From assembly GCA_936432065.2 (NCBI GenBank), contig OW386289.2, positions 20,170,277 to 20,234,276 of the forward strand: a stretch of 64,000 bases of DNA, read 5' to 3'. The DNA comes from Rutpela maculata. Taxonomy: Eukaryota; Arthropoda; Insecta; Coleoptera; Cerambycidae. Positions 31,798 through 40,345 of the stretch are shown here, piece by piece (the first letter of the stretch is position 1; every line of letters begins with the position of its first letter). Made by a program: the position numbers and the translations under genes. The notes below the pieces were generated by a model, which had not been told where the DNA came from, made no database searches, and saw only the letters and a list, made by a program, of their open reading frames with translations.

Positions 31798-32541
31798 ATG
31801 GATGTGCAGTATGAGAAAAGATTAGAAACATTTGAAAATTGGTTATCAGAATTTCCAAAGTCTACTCTAGCTCTAGCTGGTTTCATTTATGTTGGTCAAA
31901 AAGACATAGTTAAATGTCCAATATGTGAAATTGAATTATGTAATTGGTGTGGGGGTGATGATCCCACAGCAGATCATTTGAGATGGAGCCCCGACTGTGC
32001 GTTTTTTGAAAATGGTGAGGATAATTCGTTATTTATTAAGAGAAGACGGACCCCGCTTTATTCAGATAAAATGACTTTGGAAAGCCGCTTAAAAACATTT
32101 GAGAACTGGCCCCCTCAGATAAGCCAAAAACCGAGAGAATTAGCTGAGGTAGGTTTCTACTATACCGGCACAGGTGATCAAGTCATATGTTTTCACTGTG
32201 GTGTGGGTTTAATGAATTGGAGTTCTGGAGATAATGTGTGGGAAGAGCATGCCCGCTTTAATTCTAAATGTGAATATAATCAGCTCAAGAATGAAAAAAA
32301 TATAACGTCATCACTAGCGATAAAAGAAATGCTAGTATCAGTAGAAGCACAGGATGTAAAAATTAACCAAGTTGAAACTTGTAATAAACTGTTATGTAAA
32401 ATTTGTTTAGAAAATGAGCTCTCTGTTGTTTTTATGCCCTGTAAGCATACAGTATGTTGTAGTGATTGTTCAGTTAATTTTGATAAATGTATTATATGTA
32501 GACAAAAAATCCCATCTTTTTTGAAAATATTTATATCATAA
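31798..32541 (+). CDS. Inhibitor-of-apoptosis protein, two BIR domains plus RING
   Basis: 247 codons, intact. BIR1 has zinc ligands C40, C43, H60 and C67, and BIR2 has C131, C134, H151 and C158; both follow CX2CX16HX6C. The C-terminal RING is C3HC4 with C200, C203, C215, H217, C221, C224, C231 and C234. This is the compact BIR-BIR-RING layout of baculovirus and insect IAPs, which bind caspases or pro-death peptides and ubiquitinate partners. A stop is followed by AATAAA within ~10 bp. It sits inside the Polinton, between plus-strand element genes and the minus-strand polymerase block, so it is cargo. BIR1 is more diverged around its peptide-binding face. Confidence 0.95.
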   Translation: MDVQYEKRLETFENWLSEFPKSTLALAGFIYVGQKDIVKCPICEIELCNWCGGDDPTADHLRWSPDCAFFENGEDNSLFIKRRRTPLYSDKMTLESRLKTFENWPPQISQKPRELAEVGFYYTGTGDQVICFHCGVGLMNWSSGDNVWEEHARFNSKCEYNQLKNEKNITSSLAIKEMLVSVEAQDVKINQVETCNKLLCKICLENELSVVFMPCKHTVCCSDCSVNFDKCIICRQKIPSFLKIFIS

Positions 32542-32719
32542 ATAAAGTATATATGATAATGAAGTGTTTTTTGATTTTTCCTAATTCCTAGAAATAAAAA
32601 TGAGAGTTAAATTTTATAAAATTTTATTTTAAACACATAAAAAGAGCTTATAATGTGCAGACAGTAATAAGTTTTATAAAATATTATTTTAAATACAAAA
32701 GAGCTGCAACAGTTTAATC

Positions 32720-33310
32720 TTAACAATAAGCACATTCTATTTTAGTTTGATTTCGACATAAAGCAGTATACGCTATTAAACTAAGTTTTTTTGGATTGTA
32801 GGGTTTATTTATAACAGATCTGCGTGTGCGAAAAAGGTATTTAAAAAACCGTTCAATTTTTATTGTTCTAAGGAAAAGATCAGTACCATTTCGAGGAAAT
32901 TTTATCATTCTTAATTCATCACGCTCATTAATATATATACCTACTTTACATACTTCCATATCAAAGTTTTTTAAGATGTTAAATACAAAATTTTCATAGT
33001 TACAATCAAATTTTCCAATAGAAATTTCATTAATTCTTTCGGTTTTGTAGAAAAAATGTGATGTGGGTGTTTTTATTGCATACGGTGGATAGTCTGAGTT
33101 TTCTACATAAATGTCAATATCACCATATGCATAGGTTCTATTAAGTAAATATGCGGCAAAACCGCCTGCAATACAACATTTTTTATCCATCGTCGTTCTT
33201 CCAGTCACTACTTCGAGGGTGACTTTAAACTGCATCTTTTTCACTTCGCTAAGAAGATGTGTAAAAAATGGTTCGCTGATAAAATTGGCATGGTGCGGCA
33301 GTAATTCCAT
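32720..33310 (-). CDS. Nucleotidyltransferase-like protein (GG...DxD)
   Basis: 196 codons, intact, ATG at 33,310. The segment CCIAGGFAAYLL (Gly49-Gly50) followed by YGDIDIYV (Asp64, Asp66) is the GG-x-DxD signature of polymerase-beta-fold nucleotidyltransferases. A third acidic candidate, Asp117, lies in NFDMEVCKV on a later strand. The C-terminal third is basic, with RTIKIERFFKYL, and might bind nucleic acid. The stop is 178 bp from the IAP stop (convergent). Substrate is unknown: it could modify RNA, tRNA or protein. It is the last gene read from the polymerase block. Confidence 0.65.
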   Translation of the reverse strand: MELLPHHANFISEPFFTHLLSEVKKMQFKVTLEVVTGRTTMDKKCCIAGGFAAYLLNRTYAYGDIDIYVENSDYPPYAIKTPTSHFFYKTERINEISIGKFDCNYENFVFNILKNFDMEVCKVGIYINERDELRMIKFPRNGTDLFLRTIKIERFFKYLFRTRRSVINKPYNPKKLSLIAYTALCRNQTKIECAYC

Positions 33311-33340
33311 GTTTACCCTTACGTTTCAACTAAAAACAAT

Positions 33341-36300
33341 TTATTCTATCATAATTGAGTAGTGACCCCAAGGTAATGTATCTGTTGAATCCTGGATTAA
33401 ATATCTTTTATCATCGAAGGGGTTCAAAGCAACTTTAGTTTGCTTAACCGAGTAGACTTTATGTAAATGTAATTGGATGGTTCTTTGGGTTCGGTACAGT
33501 TCGGTTTTAGTTTCCAAACAGTTCTTATAGTCATCGAATGAAATTTTATTTTTTACAATATTAGTCTTTACCCCTTTAGATTTTTTTATAACATTTTCCC
33601 CTTCAACTCTAAGCGCATACATCTTTGACCGTAAACCTACAAAATGGGTCATTATGCTGCCATTTAACTCATCTTTCATGATCCCGGGAATTTTTTTATT
33701 AACTAAAGGGATATTGTATCGGTTGTTGGGTGGATAGTCACTAGTATCGAATTTAGCAATGTTTTCTTTTATAATTTTCTCATAAACATCTTCACATTTT
33801 ATGTCATAAATAAGGCTATCCGTATCGGTGTACAGCAATTTACAGTCATCATTATTTTCAAATTTTTGCAACATAAAATTATAGTGAAAATGATATATAC
33901 AAGTTTTCGATATATCTAAAATACATAATCCGAGATATAAAGGCTTGTTGAAAAAAATTTCAGACTTATTTAATTCAATAGCCACTAAATTCTCGGCAAA
34001 TATAGCACGACTATGGAAATTGGGGCTAGCGATGTAATTTTTAGCACCATATCGACCCTCCCATTTCGACACCAATTTTACAAGCCGATGCTTACGAATA
34101 TTTTCCATGGTCTTGCCAAAAACCGCATTAATTAGTAACTTATATAGATTCTTTTCAAATTCATTTTTCGAACTGGCGCGCAGTTTTGTATTTAAGCCTA
34201 TGTACGGTCTTAGCCATGGAGATTGTTTGAACTCTAATATACGATGAATTTTTATAAGTTTAATCCCCAAGGATAAAGCTTGCTTTAAATTTCTATAGTG
34301 TATTACATATCGGGTTTTATGGTAGAGTGTCGTCATCAGTTTTGGTAATTTTGATCCCGGCGGCACTAGATGTTCCGGACAGAGAGGCATATCTTTATGT
34401 TTGTCGTGTAGATGTTCCGGGTACTCTAAATCAACTTCGAGAATATATCCGTTTTCTGAGTCGTCTGGTACATCTATCACATTAAAATTTTCAAAATTCT
34501 CCACCCACCGAAACCCTTTGTAGGGCAAAAAGGCTTCCATGGCCCATCCATACATGTTATTTATATCAAGATATAATAGATAAGAACTAGGTTTTGAAAA
34601 ATCATATTCTGACAAAAATTTATTGTTAGCCTTAGCATATCTATTACAGCACTGACTTACACCGCCTCGAATACCACGTTCAATAAATAAAAGCATGTCG
34701 ATGTCCTGTAAAAGTTCCAACTCTACTTTTGTATACTTTAACATATAATCCCACGTATAGCCCGGTAGTGTATAGTAATGTGCCGGATCTAATTGATAAA
34801 TATTTAAACATTTTTGTCTGAAATTTTCGAAAATATCTGTCAATAAAATTACATCAGTTTTTAGATATAAGTCTGAATATTCACCTAGTGTTTTAATATT
34901 AAATTTTTCCCAAACATTCCGAGCATGTTGGTAATCTTCATCGCTTATATTAGAGTCATTTAATTTATTGTAAAAATGTTCTTTTGCCGGCAACTCAGTT
35001 TCAGATAATTTTTTAAAAGAATCTATAAAATCATATGGGAAGACGCCCTTTCTCGTAAGCATATTAAACTTTTCACTATCTAAATCACTAAATTCTTTTT
35101 GCAAATTTGTTAATTCCCCTTTTGTTAAATATGATGATAGTTTATCCAGCGATGCGGCCATAAATCGGAAAGAATCGATAAACCGAAATTTTATTACCGA
35201 ACCTTCAACACTTCTTGTGAACGATATGTATTTTTCCTTATTGATTGGCAATAAAGTGATCTGACCGGTTTTTGCAAGATCTTTGATTAGAAAATGAGCG
35301 TCATATCCAGATAAATTATGAAAGACGACCGGTACTATAAATGATTTTTTTAAATTTAAGTTGCAGTTTTCATGCGCCGGCCCGCGGTATTTACCTGTGA
35401 AATGGTTGTGGTCACGTACTTTCTTATCTTCAGGTTTAAATATTGATTCGCAAATATGGCAGTGAGTTGATGCGGCGAACTCTTTTTGCTGATGTTCAGA
35501 AATGTCCATTGATACAATAGTCTTTAATTTTGATTCGAGAAATTCACCGATATTCTCTAATTGTTTTGAAAACCACTCTATACAGTTAAAACCACGATTG
35601 CTGCAATAATACGATAAGCTATCATCATACGAACATTTAAAATATAATCCTGCGCTGAAAGCAGTATGTTTTTGGTATTTTAAAGTTTTAGTTTGACTAA
35701 TTTCGGAAAATAGTTCTAGCATTGATTCGAAATCGCAGTACAATATGAACGGTACAGGCTCTTTATAATTATAATTTTTGAACTTTACAATTTTTTCCTT
35801 TGGAAATGATATTTTACATTTATTAACATTTTTACAGTCTACTGTGTGTAAATTTAATTTTGCTTCACTAGAAAAATAATTTAAACATATATCACAAATG
35901 TACAGTTTTCCATTACGTTTACTCATTTGGCTAGACACAAGTCTGGAAAGGTCTTTTATCCAACAGAAATGATATTTTATTTCAAGATTGGAATCATCAT
36001 CAGTACTTTTTTCACGCTCATCTGTATAGTTATTTTGAATCATCAATAAGTTTACATGTTTTTCTAATTTAGTTTTAGTTAAACGAGCTGGTACTGAATG
36101 AAAATTATTTCCAAACAATTTTAGCGTATAAATATTAACAGAAATGTTATTTTGTTTTTCAAATTTTGTAATTTGTGGTAGTGACATTGGAAGTTTAATA
36201 TTTTTTAAATTCAAAATTTCGGAGTAGTGGGGGTACGATGATATTCTATCGGAATGACTGTCAACGGGATACAAAGCCGAAATTATGGACCAGGCAAAGC

Positions 36301-37063
36301 ATGCTTCATCATAATTTTTAACATTGACACATGCATGTTTTTTAGCTACTTGATTTGGAAGTCTAATGAAAGATGAGCCGTTACCCATTTCAAACTTATT
36401 AATATTTATTTCTAAACTTATTATTTTTTGCAGCGCAAATCCCGAGTCCTTTTCCTGAAATTCCTCTAATTTATTTAAAATTTTATCTATAATATATTCC
36501 TGAAACCACAACTTTAAATCAGTGCTGATATCAATTGAGGCATTTTTAGTGTTGAAATATTTAAATTCCATTTCTTCTGACTTAATATTATTTTTAATGA
36601 ATTCCCCACAAAAACATGCATTCACTTTGATTGTCGGCTGTGATTTGAGAATATTATTTATTCGTGACTTGAATAGAAAGAAGGAATCATCAAGGAACTG
36701 TCTCATATCTTTATGTTTTAAATTTATTATTAAACCTGAACGTATGCGACCTGAAAATACCGAATTTATATCCTCCCATTTAATTCTAGAACTTCTATTT
36801 ACTGTACCACTCAAACCCCATCCAATGTAGCCTAAATTTTTTATTAAAATTTTAACTTTTTTTAAATGTCCAATATTTGTATGAATTTTTCTACGAATTC
36901 CAATAGAATTGCGATTTTTTAATGCTTGGTTAAGCAAACTTAAATGCCCTTTCACTAATTTTAACCATTTTTCCCGACCTATAATATTTTTACACTCACT
37001 CAAAATTTTTGTTACATTTTGAAACTTCTTCACAATTTCATCACTTAAATTACATATGTCCAT
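33341..37063 (-). CDS. Protein-primed family B DNA polymerase
   Basis: About 1,240 codons without a break; the best start is the ATG at 37,063, two bases after the upstream stop. The exonuclease motifs are YCDFES (~443), HNLSGYDAHF (~582) and YLKTDVILLTD (~732). Polymerase motifs are LDINNMYGWAM (~831), NAVFGKTMEN (~978) and YTDTDS (~1077). Between Exo I and Exo II lies a Cys/His block, CHICESIF then DHNHFTGKYRG then CN, like recombination endonuclease VII. An upstream C2-type zinc finger (CDICLNYF) and a conserved ACFAWSIISALYP block precede the exonuclease. It replicates the element from terminal-protein-primed ends. Confidence 0.95.
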   Translation of the reverse strand: MDICNLSDEIVKKFQNVTKILSECKNIIGREKWLKLVKGHLSLLNQALKNRNSIGIRRKIHTNIGHLKKVKILIKNLGYIGWGLSGTVNRSSRIKWEDINSVFSGRIRSGLIINLKHKDMRQFLDDSFFLFKSRINNILKSQPTIKVNACFCGEFIKNNIKSEEMEFKYFNTKNASIDISTDLKLWFQEYIIDKILNKLEEFQEKDSGFALQKIISLEININKFEMGNGSSFIRLPNQVAKKHACVNVKNYDEACFAWSIISALYPVDSHSDRISSYPHYSEILNLKNIKLPMSLPQITKFEKQNNISVNIYTLKLFGNNFHSVPARLTKTKLEKHVNLLMIQNNYTDEREKSTDDDSNLEIKYHFCWIKDLSRLVSSQMSKRNGKLYICDICLNYFSSEAKLNLHTVDCKNVNKCKISFPKEKIVKFKNYNYKEPVPFILYCDFESMLELFSEISQTKTLKYQKHTAFSAGLYFKCSYDDSLSYYCSNRGFNCIEWFSKQLENIGEFLESKLKTIVSMDISEHQQKEFAASTHCHICESIFKPEDKKVRDHNHFTGKYRGPAHENCNLNLKKSFIVPVVFHNLSGYDAHFLIKDLAKTGQITLLPINKEKYISFTRSVEGSVIKFRFIDSFRFMAASLDKLSSYLTKGELTNLQKEFSDLDSEKFNMLTRKGVFPYDFIDSFKKLSETELPAKEHFYNKLNDSNISDEDYQHARNVWEKFNIKTLGEYSDLYLKTDVILLTDIFENFRQKCLNIYQLDPAHYYTLPGYTWDYMLKYTKVELELLQDIDMLLFIERGIRGGVSQCCNRYAKANNKFLSEYDFSKPSSYLLYLDINNMYGWAMEAFLPYKGFRWVENFENFNVIDVPDDSENGYILEVDLEYPEHLHDKHKDMPLCPEHLVPPGSKLPKLMTTLYHKTRYVIHYRNLKQALSLGIKLIKIHRILEFKQSPWLRPYIGLNTKLRASSKNEFEKNLYKLLINAVFGKTMENIRKHRLVKLVSKWEGRYGAKNYIASPNFHSRAIFAENLVAIELNKSEIFFNKPLYLGLCILDISKTCIYHFHYNFMLQKFENNDDCKLLYTDTDSLIYDIKCEDVYEKIIKENIAKFDTSDYPPNNRYNIPLVNKKIPGIMKDELNGSIMTHFVGLRSKMYALRVEGENVIKKSKGVKTNIVKNKISFDDYKNCLETKTELYRTQRTIQLHLHKVYSVKQTKVALNPFDDKRYLIQDSTDTLPWGHYSIMIE

Positions 37064-37065
37064 TA

Positions 37066-37368
37066 TCAAATTTTATCTAATAATACAATACACTTCTTAC
37101 AAACTTCTATGCTCGAGAGTTTGAACTCTAATGCAGCAGTAAACTTAGGTTGAATATTTATAAATAATTGTTTTACTTTTTCAATGTTTTGTGTATAATC
37201 TAAGCCCACAAATTGATGAATCAATCGTTTAAATAAATTTTCATTATATAACAAATAAATAGAAATATCTACTTTCGAGTATATTGTATTATTATTATAA
37301 AAAAATGCGTGATTTTCAACAAAAAAGCGAATTTTGAATTTCTTTCTACAAATAATGCACTTATACAT
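37066..37368 (-). CDS. Small zinc-finger-like protein upstream of the polymerase
   Basis: 100 codons, ATG at 37,368. It opens with YKCIICRKKFKIRFFVENH, a C2H2-like half finger (CX2C...H), and has a second CX2C (VCKKCIVL) near the end. The stop lies two bases before the polymerase ATG, so translation is probably coupled or the two share a transcript. Not recognised as a known family. A DNA-binding or terminal-protein-related role is possible. Confidence 0.55.
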   Translation of the reverse strand: MYKCIICRKKFKIRFFVENHAFFYNNNTIYSKVDISIYLLYNENLFKRLIHQFVGLDYTQNIEKVKQLFINIQPKFTAALEFKLSSIEVCKKCIVLLDKI

Positions 37369-37508
37369 ACTAAATTATTGCAGCTTCTAAATTATTGCAG
37401 CGCTTTATGTGTATGGATCCGCCCACAGTCCCTTTTAGAATTGTTGTGAATCAGCTAAAATTAAAAGAAAAATGGCATTTAATAAATATCTTCAAAATGC
37501 ATAATAAA

Positions 37509-37838
37509 TTACTTACATGCACTTTGAGTCCAACTTTCGGTTTCAATAAATTCGAATGTTGTTCCTAATGCAGGCTTATTAACATCTTTTTGGCCTTTAA
37601 AGATCAGGCTGTATTTTCCTGCTGTGAAATTCTCCAAATTATCCTTCATATGGGGAACCACTCGTTTTGGTAAAAATGCTGTGCTGTCACCGAATTCTAA
37701 TAGAACCGTTGTTCCAAATTTGGTTTTTATTAGCTTTGCTGAAATTATTGGAACAGGTGTATCTAGTGGGAGGTCCGTTAATTTGATGGTTGGCTTTGTA
37801 TCTAAAAGTGATACGGCATTCAGTTTATTTAAGTCCAT
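37509..37838 (-). CDS. Small OB-fold/ssDNA-binding-like protein
   Basis: 109 codons, intact, ATG at 37,838. It shows alternating beta pattern (VPIISAKLIKTKFGTTVLLE), FLPKRVVPHM, and YSLIFKGQKDVNKPALGTTF, resembling small nucleic-acid-binding proteins often found next to insect Polintons and other repeats. It is the first gene of the minus-strand replication block, which would suit a single-strand binding protein for protein-primed replication. Fold assignment is inference. Confidence 0.5.
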   Translation of the reverse strand: MDLNKLNAVSLLDTKPTIKLTDLPLDTPVPIISAKLIKTKFGTTVLLEFGDSTAFLPKRVVPHMKDNLENFTAGKYSLIFKGQKDVNKPALGTTFEFIETESWTQSACK

Positions 37839-38428
37839 CTAAAAATATTTTTTGTATTATATTGAGATAAATTGCAATAAAATAAATTAATAGAACTTAC
37901 GTTAAATCAGTAATGCGCACAAGCACTTGCTAACAAAATTATAACTTGGAAAGTAAGTGATCTCAATCTCAGTTTATGCTTTTATACTCGTCGAAATCTA
38001 CATCAGTACTAAATGATATTTTCACATAACCAACTAATGGAATATATTTATCAACTTCCTTCAACTCGCTTTGTCATCATGTGCACTTTGTGGCTATGTA
38101 GGCAGGTTTATCATCTTTCCTGTTTCCTATGAAATAACATATCAACGCTTTCTCGGTTTTATTTCCTTGCGATATAATTAATTAACGACCACTTTTATTG
38201 AGATTGGACTTTTTGCGGATGTCCTATGCGGACTTTTATTTCCTTTGTAAATAACATATCAACGCTTGCTTGGTATTATTTCCTTGCGATATAATTTAAT
38301 CAACTTCCACATTGCACTTTTTACGGATGTACTATAGCTGATTGCAAAAATAAAGAACATCCATATTAAATCTTAGTTTTATAAACAAATTTTACAGCGA
38401 TCACGCCGCACATCGTTCTAATAGTAAA
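37839..38428. promoter_or_regulatory. Divergent intergenic region of the Polinton
   Basis: It separates the minus-strand SSB-like gene from the plus-strand spliced gene. A ~60-bp stretch is repeated imperfectly (ATAACATATCAACGCTT... near 38,134 and 38,246, each with CCTTGCGATATAAT). No coding frame. A shared promoter region is the simplest reading. Confidence 0.4.
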
Positions 38429-39737
38429 ATGAATGAATTCGGAAAGTGAGTTAATTAGTTAGTGAGTTTAGTTTTATAACATATAAAATTTGTATTATTT
38501 TTCAGCGATTTGGATTTGGACTTGGTGCATAAATGTGATAAGTGTTATGAACAGTTCGGGGATCTATGCGTGTGCCCATTTGAAGAGTATGTACTATTTA
38601 ATGTTTCTTATATTCATTTCAATATGCATTTTTTTTTACTAGAACTTGGTGTGAGGCCTCCGAGTTTTTTATGCTGACCGCCGCAAGTCCACCACCCTCG
38701 CCAGCATGGGAGCCACCCCAACCACTGTTCCAAGAGTAAGTACTACTTAATGTTTCTTATATTTATGAATTTCAATATGAATTTTTTTCTAGAAGTTGGT
38801 GTGAGGCCTCCGCAAGCCCACCACCCTCGCCATCATACACCCCCACACCTCCAGCATGGGAGCCGAATTTTTTTTCTAGAAGTTGATGCCCACCACCCTC
38901 GCCATCATACTCCCCCACACCTCCAGCATGGGAGTCACCCCAACCACTGTTCAAAGAGTAAGTACTACTTAATGTTTCTTATATTGATGAATTTCAATAT
39001 GAATTTTTTACTAGAACTTGGTGTGAGGCCTCCATGCCACCATACTCCCCCTGGCAGCCGCAACCACCCCAACCGCTGGATTTGACCATCCCCACCGAGG
39101 ATCGCCCACCGCCGTCCCACCCAGCATGGTAGCTAGTTTTTTATTATTTTTTACACACTATCAAACAGTTGTATATAAAATATTTGGGTAAATGTTATTT
39201 TAGAAAAATTACACAGATTAAAAAAATTTCCATATATATTTGTTTTAACGCTCTAAAAGTTTATTTTTGCCTCATAAAATTATTCTGTTATTTCCACGCT
39301 ATCAAACATTTGTATATAAATCTCTAAAAAGTTTATTTTTGTCTCATAAAATTATTCTGTTATTTCCACGCTATCAAACATTTGTATATAAAATATTTGA
39401 GTAAATAAAATAACAAACAAAAAAAACTGTCAAGTGTAGGGTTCGAACCCACGCTCCCTTTCGAGAACCAGGGCTTAAATCTGACGCCTTAGACCGCTCG
39501 ACCAACCAACCTGACTTGTGAAAATAATTGTGGAAATAATGCTTCACACAATATGTTTTAACGCTCTAAAAGTTTATTTATATCATAAAATTTTTCTGTT
39601 ATAGCATGCCATCATCATACTCCCCCTGGCAGCCACCCCAGCCGTTGGATTTAACCATCCCCAGCGAGGATCATGATCATCCGCCACCGCTAATCCCGAT
39701 CGCTTCTTTATTAATAAAAAAAAATGTGAATGAATAG
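38429..39737 (+). CDS. Multi-exon Polinton gene with tandem proline-rich exons
   Basis: Exons that keep one frame are 38,429-38,445, 38,506-38,586, 38,643-38,735, 39,015-39,128 and 39,605-39,737. All introns are GT-AG and all are phase 2. Exon 2 encodes a Cys cluster (HKCDKCYEQFGDLCVCPF). Exons 3 and 4 begin with TWCEAS and continue with Pro/Trp-rich text (PAWEPPQPL, YSPWQPQPPQPLDLTIP). The last exon repeats the WQPPQPLDLTIP motif and ends at TAG 39,735, with AATAAA nearby. Two further exon copies at 38,793-38,928 are damaged and would give stops if included. No family recognised. The structure is deduced from splice signals and frame, not from transcripts. Confidence 0.65.
38587..39020 (+). 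repeat. Tandem exon-plus-intron duplications
   Basis: A unit made of an intron (GTAAGTACTACTTAATGTTTCTTATAT...TTTCTAG) and a following proline-rich exon recurs about four times. One copy near 38,867-38,882 has lost the exon end and donor, fusing GAGCCG directly to the intron tail. Confidence 0.85.
39129..39604. repeat. Last intron with ~80-bp direct repeats and a tRNA
   Basis: A motif containing AAAGTTTATTTTTG.CTCATAAAATTATTCTGTTATTTCCACGC recurs at about 39,257 and 39,330, with a shortened copy at 39,560. An antisense tRNA-Leu gene lies between them. Confidence 0.7.
39428..39515 (-). tRNA. tRNA-Leu(UAA), atypical
   Basis: The acceptor arms GTCAGGT and ACTTGAC pair over seven positions. The T arm is GTGGG-TTCGAAC-CCTAC, the D region GTCGAGCGGTCTAAGGC is leucine-type, the variable arm is long, and the anticodon loop TTTAAGC gives UAA. 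Four extra bases lie between the acceptor and D stems, and the anticodon stem has an A-C mismatch. A T-run directly downstream would terminate RNA polymerase III. It may be functional or slightly decayed. It is antisense inside an intron. Confidence 0.7.
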
Positions 39738-40294
39738 TATTGTACAATAAATGAAATAGAAATACAATTTTTGTTTCATTTATATCTGAATTTGATTAAA
39801 GTCGAAATAGCTCAGTGGGGAGAGCATTAGACTGAAGTTCTAGAGGTCCCGGGTTCAAATCCTGGTTTCGACAGTTTTTTTAATTTATGTACGCCTATGT
39901 TCACATTCAAACATCGGCATAATATAATAATAAATATATTGCCCACCCTAACCGGCGGTTGTGATAAAAATTTCATTTAATTTGCATTTCTATACAAATG
40001 TTACACTCTCTTATCACATATCCGTTTTCTTATCACTTCCTCCTGTGTCTCAGCCAGCGACCGACGTTTATATTAAATTTGCCTAAGTGAAAAATCTGCA
40101 GAGTCATGCTGAAATATTTCTTAGCCAGAAGGGCATTAGGTACATAGTTCACACCCATACCACGTGATGCGTCACTCTTCACCAGAAGAACTCTTCAGCT
40201 CCGACGACAATGACCAACAGCTCTGTGGTCAGATCTCGATGGACACATGCCATCCAAGTCACTTCCGGTCCAGAACTCTCTTTGCTTATCTACT
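39726..40294. repeat. Polinton right terminal inverted repeat
   Basis: This pairs with 16,403-16,912 reversed. It includes the last codons and stop of the spliced gene at its inner edge and the tRNA-Phe gene. Without the tRNA the two repeats have nearly the same length. Confidence 0.92.
39801..39873 (+). tRNA. tRNA-Phe(GAA) inside the right terminal repeat
   Basis: 73 bases fold as a standard cloverleaf. The acceptor is GTCGAAA with TTTCGAC plus discriminator A, the D arm TAGCTCAGTGGGGAGAGC, the anticodon loop CTGAAGT, and the T loop TTCAAAT with stem CCGGG/CCTGG. A T-run follows at once. The corresponding site in the left terminal repeat lacks the gene. Confidence 0.92.
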
Positions 40295-40345
40295 GAAACA
40301 TCAAGTACTCAACCAAGTCTACCCGGAAACTACCAGCCAGGCCAC
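40295..40345 (+). mobile_element. Penelope-like copy B, right remainder, with TSD
   Basis: It begins with the second GAAACA (40,295-40,300) and continues the Penelope sequence interrupted at 16,402. Similarity to copy A fades after about 40,345. Confidence 0.65.

Larger units (their letters stand above)
16403..40294. mobile_element. Complete Polinton/Maverick, 23.9 kb
   Basis: Ends are AGTAGATAAGC and GCTTATCTACT, with the AG...CT termini and 6-bp GAAACA duplication typical of Polintons. It carries all hallmark genes: protein-primed DNA polymerase B, integrase with chromodomain, adenain-like protease, packaging ATPase, major and minor capsid. Accessory cargo includes an IAP, a nucleotidyltransferase-like gene, a spliced gene and two tRNAs. 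The terminal repeats are nearly identical, so insertion or homogenisation is recent. Polymerase, integrase, protease and both capsid frames are open. The ATPase, one conserved gene and a coiled-coil gene are broken, so this copy is defective as a self-sufficient element. Confidence 0.97.

Noticed and set aside
33310..37069. Polymerase start at 37,069
   Set aside because: That codon is TTG overlapping the upstream stop; the ATG at 37,063 is the natural start.
38720..39085. CRISPR-like regular repeat array
   Set aside because: The repeats are exon plus intron units of a eukaryotic gene with differing lengths; no cas genes or spacer pattern.
38772..39085. Single-exon frames on both strands over the proline-rich repeats
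   Set aside because: They cross splice sites and intron sequence; the phase-consistent spliced model explains the same bases better.
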